DNA of 64,000 nucleotides from Corynebacterium sp. J010B-136 (GTDB lineage Bacteria > Actinomycetota > Actinomycetes > Mycobacteriales > Mycobacteriaceae). A program made the position numbers and the translations under genes. Below, piece after piece: positions 44,256-52,057 of the stretch (the first letter of the stretch is position 1; each line of letters opens with the position of its first letter). The DNA lies in NCBI RefSeq assembly GCF_002967075.1, contig NZ_PUGE01000005.1, forward strand, positions 62,001 through 126,000, given 5' to 3'. The notes below the pieces were generated by a model. The model was given only the letters and a program-made list of their open reading frames with translations. It was not told where the DNA came from and did not search any database.

Positions 44256-45467
44256 ATGAGCAAGATTCTCACGGGCATATCTACCGCAGCTGCGGTTGCT
44301 GTTGCCGCACTGGTCTTCACGCCCGCTGGTGGTAGTACGGATGAACCGCATGGCGCGGATATCTCCTCTGGTGATGAGAGATTAAATATCGTTGCCTATG
44401 CCGTGCCAAAGGTCGGATTTGATCAGATTATTCCGGCCTTTCGGGAAACTGAAGCCGGAAGCGATGTCGGCTTTGCCCAGTCTTATGGGGCATCGGGAGA
44501 CCAATCCCGCAAGGCGCTGCGCCGGGTACCTACTGACATCGTGAACTTTTCCGTCGAACCCGATATCACCCGGTTGGTGAAAGCAGGACTTGTGGATGAG
44601 GACTGGAAGGACAATGTTCCCGGTGATGAAAGTGGCCGTTCGGTTCCCTTTGGTTCTGTTGTCTCGTTTGTCACCCGCGAGGGCAATCCCAAAAACGTTC
44701 AGAGCTGGGATGACCTGCTGGACTCTGATGTTGAGGTCATCAGTCCGAACCCTGCCAGTTCTGGTTCGGCGAAGTGGAACTTGCTCGCGCCGTATTCCGC
44801 ATGGTTCTTCCGCAGCGTTGACCAGCAGCAAGCACGCGGGGAAGTCAATTACACCCAAGCGCATGAATATGCTTCTGAGAAGCTAAGTCAGCTGGTCTCC
44901 ACCACATTTAAGCTCCGACCCAAATCGGGGCGTGAAGCCACGTCCACCTTCGAGCAAGGACAAGGAGATGTGCTGCTGTCTTATGAAAATGAGGCCATCT
45001 TCTTAGACCGCACCAGCGGCGGTGTTGAATATCTGAATCCGCCGCAGACCTTCCGTATTGAAAATCCGGTCGCGGTGCTCAACACCTCCCAGAGTCCTCA
45101 GCAGGCAGAGGACTTCCGCGACTACCTCTTTACTGATGAGGCAGAACAAATCTGGGCGCAAGAAGGATTTCGGTCTGGAACGGACTTGTTTAACGAGGAC
45201 GGTGAGACGCCGACCATCGATGCGCTAAGCCCGGAAGAACAGCAGGCTTTCAAACCTTATGACGTTGCTTATTCGGTTGATGATCTTGCAGAAGCATTCG
45301 CGCAGATTGCTCAGGAAAGTCCAGAGCTGAATAAACAACACGGTTTAAGCAGTATCGGTAAACCGCTTGAAGGCTGGGCGATGGTTGATGCCTTCCTGTT
45401 TAAAAAGGCACAGCCTGGCAGCGGCGAATCCGATGGCGTAATCGCCACTATCTATAAGGAAATCTGA
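44256..45467 (+). CDS. Sulfate ABC transporter substrate-binding protein
   Basis: A 403-residue protein from ATG 44256 (MSKILTG) with AAGGA upstream; the upstream extension to 44166 is not family-like. It has a Sec-type signal (ISTAAAVAVAALVFTPAGG) without a lipobox Cys. The mature part follows the sulfate/thiosulfate-binding pattern: LNIVAYAVPKVGFDQIIPAF, QSYGASGDQSR, FSVEPDITRL, NPASSGSAKWN and TSEA-like DVLLSYENEAIF. It is longer than usual (about 330), with an extra C-terminal region after residue 330. First gene of cys transporter operon. Confidence 0.85.
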   Translation: MSKILTGISTAAAVAVAALVFTPAGGSTDEPHGADISSGDERLNIVAYAVPKVGFDQIIPAFRETEAGSDVGFAQSYGASGDQSRKALRRVPTDIVNFSVEPDITRLVKAGLVDEDWKDNVPGDESGRSVPFGSVVSFVTREGNPKNVQSWDDLLDSDVEVISPNPASSGSAKWNLLAPYSAWFFRSVDQQQARGEVNYTQAHEYASEKLSQLVSTTFKLRPKSGREATSTFEQGQGDVLLSYENEAIFLDRTSGGVEYLNPPQTFRIENPVAVLNTSQSPQQAEDFRDYLFTDEAEQIWAQEGFRSGTDLFNEDGETPTIDALSPEEQQAFKPYDVAYSVDDLAEAFAQIAQESPELNKQHGLSSIGKPLEGWAMVDAFLFKKAQPGSGESDGVIATIYKEI

Positions 45468-45468
45468 C

Positions 45469-46302
45469 ATGAGTACAGCAATAGTTACCCGCAAAGCTGC
45501 ACCGGCAGCCAGCAGCGGGGGAGTGGGTAAGTTCGGCCTGGGTGTTGCCACATTGTGGCTTTCGGTCATTGTTCTGCTGCCACTCGCAGCGTTGACCACG
45601 GAGGCTTTCTCCGTCAACGGGCTGCAAGGCTTTATCGACTCAGTAACCTCGCAAGGGGCTATCGATGCCCTCCGCGTCACCATCGGCGCCTCCGCAGTTG
45701 TGGCGCTGATCAACGTTGTATTCGGCACGCTCATCGCCTGGGTTCTAGTACGCGATGAGTTCCCAGGAAAAGGCATCGTCAATGCGCTCATCGACCTTCC
45801 CTTTGCTTTGCCAACGATTGTCGCTTCCCTGGTGCTGCTATCTATCTACGGCCCCGATAGTCCTGTCGGCATTACACTCAATGCCACACAGCCCGCACTG
45901 GTCTTAGCACTATCGTTTGTTACCTTGCCGTTTGTTGTCCGTGCCGTGCAACCGGTGCTCATTGAAGTCGATGGGGAAGTAGAAGAAGCCGCCGCCAGCT
46001 TGGGCGCGAATAACTTCACCATCTTCTTCCGGATTATTTTGCCGACACTCTTCCCAGCGTTGTTGTCTGGCGGCGGATTAGCTTTCGCCCGTGCCATCGG
46101 CGAGTACGGCTCAGTGGTTCTCATCGGCGGCAATGTTCCCGGTCAAACCCAGGTGGCCTCCCAGTACATCCAGGAACAGATCGAATCCGATGTGCCTTCG
46201 GCGGCCGCGGCGGTATCCGTGGTGCTGTTGCTAATCACCTTCATTGTTTTGTTCATTCTGCGGTTAATTTCTAGCCGCACAGCTAAGAAAGTGGAGGACT
46301 AA
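45469..46302 (+). CDS. cysT: Sulfate ABC transporter permease CysT
   Basis: A 277-residue permease with about six helices. The coupling loop EEAAASLGANNFTIFFRIILP is clear. It starts 1 base after the binding-protein stop. With CysW it forms the membrane channel. Confidence 0.87.
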   Translation: MSTAIVTRKAAPAASSGGVGKFGLGVATLWLSVIVLLPLAALTTEAFSVNGLQGFIDSVTSQGAIDALRVTIGASAVVALINVVFGTLIAWVLVRDEFPGKGIVNALIDLPFALPTIVASLVLLSIYGPDSPVGITLNATQPALVLALSFVTLPFVVRAVQPVLIEVDGEVEEAAASLGANNFTIFFRIILPTLFPALLSGGGLAFARAIGEYGSVVLIGGNVPGQTQVASQYIQEQIESDVPSAAAAVSVVLLLITFIVLFILRLISSRTAKKVED

Positions 46303-46305
46303 ACA

Positions 46306-47115
46306 ATGAAACTTGCCCGTCCCACAATATTGACTCTTCGCTCGGTGGCACTGCTTTATCTCCTGGTTTTGGTGGTTGTGCCCATCGTGACCATCTTGTA
46401 CCGCAGCTTCGAACGCGGCCTTGGCACCTTCTGGGAGTGGATCACCACCCCGGCAGCAATCTCCGCACTACAAGTCTCAGTACTCATCGTGCTCATTACC
46501 GTCCCGCTTAACGTCATCTTCGGAATCGTTGTTTCACTCGCGCTGGTGCGCGGAAACTTCCCCGGCAAAGGCATCATCCAGGCGATTGTGGATCTTCCAT
46601 TCGCGGTCTCACCCGTCATCATCGGCGTATCGCTCATCCTGCTGTGGGGTCACGGCGGATGGTTCGGTGGAATAGAAAACCTCGGATTCCAGGTCATCTT
46701 CGCTCTGCCTGGCATGGTGCTAGCCACCATCTTTGTCACCTTGCCGTTTATCCTGCGGGAAGTAGAACCAGTCCTGCGGGAGATCGGTACCGAACAAGAA
46801 CAAGCCGCCGCCACATTGGGCGCATCGCCGTGGCAAATCTTCTCTCGCATCACCCTGCCGGCTATCCGCTGGGCTTTGACTTACGGCATCGTGCTGACCG
46901 TTGCCCGCGCGCTCGGGGAGTTCGGCGCTGTCATCATGGTGGCCTCCAACTTCGCCGGCGGCGGGCAGACACTGACGTTGCTGGTGCACTCGCGCTACAT
47001 CGATGACCACAATGAATTCGGCGCTTATGCTGCCGCAACGCTGCTCATGGCCGTTTCTGTGGCAGTGCTTATTCTCATGACCACCATCCAGAAAAGAAGC
47101 AGGATTGAACAGTGA
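46306..47115 (+). CDS. cysW: Sulfate ABC transporter permease CysW
   Basis: A 269-residue permease. Coupling loop [20 protein letters not shown], followed by [26 protein letters not shown], typical of CysW. It lies 3 bp after cysT and overlaps cysA by 4 bp. Confidence 0.87.
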   Translation: MKLARPTILTLRSVALLYLLVLVVVPIVTILYRSFERGLGTFWEWITTPAAISALQVSVLIVLITVPLNVIFGIVVSLALVRGNFPGKGIIQAIVDLPFAVSPVIIGVSLILLWGHGGWFGGIENLGFQVIFALPGMVLATIFVTLPFILREVEPVLREIGTEQEQAAATLGASPWQIFSRITLPAIRWALTYGIVLTVARALGEFGAVIMVASNFAGGGQTLTLLVHSRYIDDHNEFGAYAAATLLMAVSVAVLILMTTIQKRSRIEQ

Positions 47116-48134
47116 AAATTTCCATCAAAAACGTACACAGGAACTATGGGGATTTCGCCGCGCTTAACGATGTCTCCCTCGACATCGAAGAAGGCTCCCT
47201 CACCGCGTTATTAGGACCCTCCGGTTCAGGAAAATCTACACTGCTGCGTTCTATTGCAGGGCTCGATCAACCCGATAGCGGCGCCATCATTATTGATGGT
47301 GAGGACATCACACATGTCTCCCCGCAAAAGCGTGGAATTGGTTTTGTCTTCCAACACTATGCCGCGTTTAAGCACATGACTGTGCGGGAAAATGTTGGCT
47401 TTGGATTGAAGATTCGCAAAAGACCCAAGGCAGAAATTGATGCCAAGGTCGATGAATTACTCAAAATTGTAGGCCTTGCGGGTTTCCGCGACCGGTATCC
47501 CAACCAGCTCTCTGGCGGTCAGCGGCAACGCCTGGCACTGGCCCGAGCATTAGCGGTAAACCCAAAGGTGCTGCTGCTTGATGAGCCTTTCGGCGCGCTT
47601 GATGCAAAAGTCCGCGAGGACCTGCGTGATTGGCTGCGTCGCCTGCATTCTGAATTCAATATCACCACCGTGCTGGTTACACATGACCAGCAAGAAGCCC
47701 TTGATGTTGCCGATCAGATCGTGGTCTTAAACAACGGGCGTATTGAACAAGTAGGAACTCCGACGGAACTCTAAGACCACCCCGCTACCGATTTTGTCCT
47801 TTCCTTTTTAGGCCAGGTGTCAACGCTGGATGGCAAAGTCGTGCGACCACATGATATCCGCCTTGGCAGGTCCGCTGAGCTTGCGATTCCCAGCCACGAG
47901 ATTGCCGAAACCGCAGTCATCGAAGCTGTCGTACAGCGCGTAACTTTCCTCGGATTCGAGGTGCGCGTTGAACTCCAAGAAGCCACAACAGGCAACCCTT
48001 TCAATGCTGAGATCACCCGCGGTGATGCGCTGGCGTTGAACTTAGAACCAGGTGACCATATTTTCGCCCGCGCCACTAGACCAGCTGCGCTGGTTAAAGA
48101 TCAACCAGCGCAGTCTGCAAATCTGACAGTTTAA
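47112..48134 (+). pseudogene. cysA: Sulfate ABC transporter ATPase CysA with in-frame TAA
   Basis: The frame encodes about 340 residues but has a stop at 47772-47774 between PTEL and DHPATDFVLSFLGQV. Family proteins have Tyr there, so TAC/TAT to TAA is likely. Codons 1-220 hold the whole ATPase core (Walker [37 protein letters not shown]); the part after the stop is the TOBE domain, which remains open to 48134. A 220-residue product may work without TOBE, or the gene may be dead. Overlaps the convergent VOC gene by 4 bp. Confidence 0.85.
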
Positions 48135-48535
48135 GCATCGGCGGATGGGGCTTCGACATTGAAGCCCCAGTCCACACCGAACTTATCTTTGAGCCCGCCG
48201 AACTTCGCACCCCATGCTTGTTCCACCAACGGCATGTGAACCTCCGCGCCTTCAGAGAGAGCTTCAAATTGGGCGGTCATAGTTTCCACATCATCGCCCC
48301 AAATGACAATGTTCATGCGCTGATTGGCTGAGTCTTCTTTACCGAGTTCAGGGTTATCGGCGCACATGAGGTCCCAGCCAGCTGCGGTGATGAGGTGGCC
48401 GTGCATGATGAGGTGCTCATCATTGTCTGGCCACTCCACTACCTGAAAGTCGCCACCGAATACTTCGCGGTAGAAGGTGAGTGCCTCGCGGGCATTGCCG
48501 CGAAAGCCAACATAGGTGGTTGCGTTGATGGTCAT
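48131..48535 (-). CDS. VOC/PhnB-like glyoxalase-fold protein
   Basis: A 134-residue protein: two beta-alpha-beta-beta-beta repeats with PhnB-like sequence (GNAREALTFYREVFGG near the N-terminus, WGAKFGGLKDKFGVDWGFN at the C-terminus). These proteins resemble glyoxalase/bleomycin-resistance folds but the enzymatic role is unknown. Its ATG overlaps the ABC-F stop (ATGA), so it is in the same unit. Confidence 0.8.
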   Translation of the reverse strand: MTINATTYVGFRGNAREALTFYREVFGGDFQVVEWPDNDEHLIMHGHLITAAGWDLMCADNPELGKEDSANQRMNIVIWGDDVETMTAQFEALSEGAEVHMPLVEQAWGAKFGGLKDKFGVDWGFNVEAPSADA

Positions 48536-50097
48536 GATGTGGTGCCTTCCGGGTTCGACGAAGAGTTGCCACCGAGTGTAACCGTGTAATCAATCCCGAT
48601 GTCCTCGCAGAAGACATCATCGTGGCTTACCACGATGACCGCGCCGTTGTAGCTGGCTAGGGCATCGATAAGCCACTGCGTCGTGGAGATATCCAAGTTA
48701 TTGGTCGGTTCATCCAAGATGAGCAGCTGCGGTGCAGCAAGCGCATTGCACGCAAACTCCACACGGAAACGCTCCCCGCCAGACAGGCTGCGCATCTTTT
48801 GATTGACCGTGTCATTGTGGAAAAGCAGTTGCGCTAGCTGGTCACGAATTTCCTGCGGTGTAAATTCCGGCAGACGCTTCGCCACGGTTTCCAACACCGT
48901 AAGCTCCCCATCAAACTCGATGCGCTGGCGAATAAACCCCATATTGGAAAGAACGTAATCAACAACGTCCTCATCACCAGTAAAAATCTGGTTTAAAATC
49001 GTGGTCTTACCTGTTCCATTTGCACCCGCAATGCGTAGATACTCCGGGCCCACCATGATGAACTCTTCACGTTGCTCAACATTTGGTGGTAGCTGCACGT
49101 GTAATACCTTCGTTCCGGCGGCGAGCTTCGTCGATGGCAACGTGACATAAACTTGGGCGTCTTTGCGCACCCGGCGTTGTGCGGAATCCAGTTCACGCTC
49201 GGCATCGGCTATGCCCTGGGCATGTTTAGAACTCTGCTTCGCCGCAGTATTTTGCGCACGAGCCTTGTCATTGCCCAATGCCAGCCGCGATTTCCGCCGG
49301 TTGGCAATATTCTTTTTGCCCTTCGCAGCATCGTGCGCAATCTGGGTTGCCAGTGCCGCGCGTTCATCCTTTTCTTTCTTTAAGGTGGACTTTGCCTCGC
49401 GAACCTCTTGCCGCGCAGCTTGTTGTTCCTGCTCAATCGCAGCGCGGTACTCCTGATAGTTGCCGCTGAATTGGCGCAGCCGGCCATTAAAGAGTTCGGC
49501 GATTTCATCAACATGTGCCAAAAGTTCACGGTCGTGGCTGACCACGATAGTGGGAATAGTCGATGAGCGCAGCATCGAAATGAGCTGGTGTTTGGCCCCC
49601 GCATCCAGGTTATTGGTCGGTTCATCCAGCAACACCAAGTCCGGTTGCTGAGCAAAAACCGCACCCAGGGCAACGGATACAGCTTCACCACCAGACAAGG
49701 TGCCAATGGTGCGGTGAACATCTAGCTTGCCGATGTATTTCTGAATCCGCTCTTCCACATCCCAGTCATCGCCAATGATAGCCAGCAGTTCTTCGCTGTA
49801 CTCACCGGCCTCGACCTTTGCGAGTGCATCGAGAATCTCAGTTACGCCGAAGACATCCGCGATGGTGGCAGAAGTTTTCAATCCTAAATCTTGGGGCAAG
49901 TAACCAATATTGTCCGGTACCTCGATGCTGCCGGAGGTAGGGGAGTACGTGCCCAACATGAGTTTGAGCAGTGTGGATTTACCTGAGCCATTATCACCGA
50001 TAAGACCCGTTAGTGGTGCAGAAAGTGTTCCTGAAATCTCGCGCAGGCACGCGGTGCCGTTAGGCCAGGAAAAAGAAAGGTTGTTAAAAGTAGACAT
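48532..50097 (-). CDS. ABC-F family ATPase (possible ribosome-protection protein)
   Basis: A 521-residue soluble protein with two ABC ATPase domains, no membrane domain. Domain 1: Walker A GDNGSGKST, LSGGEAVS, LLDEPTNNLD; domain 2: GANGTGKTT, LSGGERF, ILDEPTNNLD. Between them a charged helical linker of about 80 residues (KSTLKKEKDERAALATQIAHD, KKNIANRRKSRLALGND) of the P-site tRNA interaction motif type. Such proteins either tune translation or protect ribosomes from antibiotics. A leader with a mini-ORF precedes it, which favours an inducible resistance role. Confidence 0.85.
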   Translation of the reverse strand: MSTFNNLSFSWPNGTACLREISGTLSAPLTGLIGDNGSGKSTLLKLMLGTYSPTSGSIEVPDNIGYLPQDLGLKTSATIADVFGVTEILDALAKVEAGEYSEELLAIIGDDWDVEERIQKYIGKLDVHRTIGTLSGGEAVSVALGAVFAQQPDLVLLDEPTNNLDAGAKHQLISMLRSSTIPTIVVSHDRELLAHVDEIAELFNGRLRQFSGNYQEYRAAIEQEQQAARQEVREAKSTLKKEKDERAALATQIAHDAAKGKKNIANRRKSRLALGNDKARAQNTAAKQSSKHAQGIADAERELDSAQRRVRKDAQVYVTLPSTKLAAGTKVLHVQLPPNVEQREEFIMVGPEYLRIAGANGTGKTTILNQIFTGDEDVVDYVLSNMGFIRQRIEFDGELTVLETVAKRLPEFTPQEIRDQLAQLLFHNDTVNQKMRSLSGGERFRVEFACNALAAPQLLILDEPTNNLDISTTQWLIDALASYNGAVIVVSHDDVFCEDIGIDYTVTLGGNSSSNPEGTTS

Positions 50098-50246
50098 GAA
50101 AGCAGCGCCTTTTGTGCAGTAGAAAATCTAGATTTCCTGCTGAAGGCATGCTCGTGTGCGCGCGCTTCAGCAGTGGTTATGCGGTGCGGCGTGCAATCTT
50201 CACGTCTAAATCCTGTTCGTTGACAACAAATACGCCGATGACTGTA
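50098..50246 (-). promoter_or_regulatory. ABC-F leader: promoter, leader peptide and competing hairpins
   Basis: On the minus strand an extended -10 TGCTACAGT (50248-50241) precedes a short leader. AGGA is 7 bases before GTG 50203, which opens an 8-residue peptide ending at TAA 50177. Hairpin A pairs CTGCTGAAG with CTTCAGCAG (50173-50165 with 50145-50137). A second fold can pair the 3' part GCAGGAAATC with GATTTTC-TA-CTGC further down, excluding hairpin A. This is the layout of ribosome-stalling attenuation. No resistance phenotype is known. Confidence 0.5.
50177..50203 (-). CDS. Putative 8-residue leader peptide (MKIARRTA)
   Basis: GTG AAG ATT GCA CGC CGC ACC GCA TAA behind AGGA with 7-base spacing, 79 bp upstream of the ABC-F start. 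Short basic leader peptides before ABC-F and erm genes commonly sense macrolides, lincosamides or similar drugs by stalling. Without expression data it is only a candidate. Confidence 0.4.
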   Translation of the reverse strand: MKIARRTA

Positions 50247-50298
50247 GCACTATTTATTCAGTAGCGGTTGAGGCATCCCAACCGGTAGGATTTTTCCA

Positions 50299-50880
50299 AT
50301 GTCACGTGCCTCAACCAAGGATGTTTTAAATGCCCGCCGAATAGTCATTCAAGGTGTCACCGGCGCTGGGAAGTCTACGGCTGCGCGCACGTGGGCAGAG
50401 CTGAAAAATTTGCACGTCATTGACTATGACAACGACGTGTTGTGGATGCCCGCTTCAGAGTCACCGTGGACGACGTATTCGCCTGAAAAGCAACGTGAAC
50501 GGGTTAGCCGCCATATGGAGTCTGGGGCGTGGGTCATGGCGTCGTGCGGCTCAAAGGCAACCGATATTGTGTACCCGGAAACTGATGTCATCGTGTATCT
50601 GGATTACCCACCGTTGGTGACTTTCACACAGCTATTCAAACGCACGATGTCACGATCGTTACGTGGGGAGACCTGCTGCAATGGCAATAAGGAATCATTC
50701 CGGTTGTCCTTACTGAGTAAAGACTCGATCTTTTTGTGGTGGCTGCAGACTTGGCGCGAGCGTCGGGAGCAAGCACGCATTATGGAAGCTGATCCCAACA
50801 TGCCACCGGTTTATCGACTAACGCACCCGCGGCAATTCCAGGCTCTCGTGCGCTACGCGGCAGACCTCAGCGCGGACTAA
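50299..50880 (+). CDS. P-loop NTPase, adenylate-kinase/FlaR-like
   Basis: A 193-residue protein with Walker A GVTGAGKST (about 19-27) and a following helix, DYDNDVLWMP, and VIVYLDYPP for the Walker-B-like strand; RTMSRSLRGE and NKESF form a lid-like region as in the AAA_18/topology-modulation (FlaR-like) group. Probably a small-molecule kinase; the substrate is unknown. Next to the CHY zinc-finger gene (10-bp gap). Confidence 0.75.
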   Translation: MSRASTKDVLNARRIVIQGVTGAGKSTAARTWAELKNLHVIDYDNDVLWMPASESPWTTYSPEKQRERVSRHMESGAWVMASCGSKATDIVYPETDVIVYLDYPPLVTFTQLFKRTMSRSLRGETCCNGNKESFRLSLLSKDSIFLWWLQTWRERREQARIMEADPNMPPVYRLTHPRQFQALVRYAADLSAD

Positions 50881-50890
50881 ACTTGCGCCC

Positions 50891-51199
50891 ATGCCCAGAA
50901 TTTACGGAGATACTCTCGACGATGCGGGACGCTGCACGCATTACCACTCTGAGAAAGACGTGATTGCAAATAAGTGCGCGACCTGCAATAAGTACTGGGC
51001 ATGTTACGAATGCCATGCTGCAGCAACTGACCATAGCTTCGGGGCGATGGACCTGAAAACCCTCGCAGTGCTGTGCGGTGCATGCGGCCATGAGATGACC
51101 TTTGCTGACTACACCGGAAATACCAATAGCTGCCCGCGATGCGGACAGCTATTCAATCCGGGGTGCTCACTACACCGCCATATCTACTTTCTCTTTTAG
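50891..51199 (+). CDS. CHY zinc-finger domain protein
   Basis: A 102-residue protein rich in Cys and His: CTHYHSEKDVIANKCATCNKYWACYECH, then LCGACGHEM and SCPRCGQLFNPGC. This matches the zf-CHY fold that binds several zinc ions. It may be involved in metal homeostasis or protein stability. Its last 30 bp overlap the convergent sortase gene. Confidence 0.8.
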   Translation: MPRIYGDTLDDAGRCTHYHSEKDVIANKCATCNKYWACYECHAAATDHSFGAMDLKTLAVLCGACGHEMTFADYTGNTNSCPRCGQLFNPGCSLHRHIYFLF

Positions 51200-52057
51200 C
51201 TTCCTCCGTCGACGAATGATTGACCACACCGCTGTGGCGATGATGAGTGCAATGATTGCTAACGCAATCTTCATCCACCAAGACAACTGAAGTTTCCAGC
51301 CTTCTGGTACTTCGCCTTCCTCGATGGGCAGATGGTCCCTTACTGCTGTGACCAGCAATCTGTCTGAGTTGATTCCATAGGGCGTACAGGTGATCAAAAT
51401 GATTTTATCCACTCCATCCTCGTAGGTGATGGCATCGTAATCAGTGGGTTTCACAATTTCTGAACCCGTCATCCGGTAGCGAAGGGTTTCACCAAGCACG
51501 GTGATATAGATAGCCTCGCCCTCCTTGAGATTGCTGAGGTTATCGAACATACTCGCATTGACCATCCCCGTATGCGCGGTAATAACCGAGGTATGGCTGT
51601 CTCCGCCGATAGGAAGATCCGAGTTGTACAGGTGCCCGGCTCCTCGGTACAAAACATCATCAGAGGTGCCGTGATAGATGGGCAGATCAATTGCTACATC
51701 AGGAATCTGAATACGCGCCATCGTGGATGAATGCTCTGACGCGAGAAGCTGCTTTTTATATCCTTGATATCTCGGATCATCGGGGTCTTCGCGTCGCACA
51801 GGGTGTCCGGCAGCCCACAGCCCGGCGTTATATTCCTCCGCATTGTGCATCAGCTGCGTGATGGTTTCCGAGGGCACGGACTCCGTACTTTCTTCTGCAT
51901 ACCGGCGGGCAGTCTCGCTATTGTTGTAATCCGTCAACAGCGTTGCTACCACGGGGTATGACAAAAGCAGCACGCTGATAATCAGAAGGATTACTGAAAT
52001 GAAGCGAGAACCGCGACCCGCTCTATTCGCCTTTGTGGCTTTCCGGTGCTTAGACAA
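51170..52057 (-). CDS. srtC: Class C (pilin-polymerising) sortase
   Basis: A 295-residue protein. N-terminal helix (about 17-37), C-terminal helix (about 262-282). Catalytic motif ILITCTPYGINSDRLLV gives the Cys and the Arg, and the His is in VITAHTG. Class C enzymes join pilin subunits through Lys residues. TTG start at 52057 lies immediately after the large LPxTG gene's stop, so the genes form one operon with the pilins. Confidence 0.88.
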   Translation of the reverse strand: MSKHRKATKANRAGRGSRFISVILLIISVLLLSYPVVATLLTDYNNSETARRYAEESTESVPSETITQLMHNAEEYNAGLWAAGHPVRREDPDDPRYQGYKKQLLASEHSSTMARIQIPDVAIDLPIYHGTSDDVLYRGAGHLYNSDLPIGGDSHTSVITAHTGMVNASMFDNLSNLKEGEAIYITVLGETLRYRMTGSEIVKPTDYDAITYEDGVDKIILITCTPYGINSDRLLVTAVRDHLPIEEGEVPEGWKLQLSWWMKIALAIIALIIATAVWSIIRRRRKLKEKVDMAV

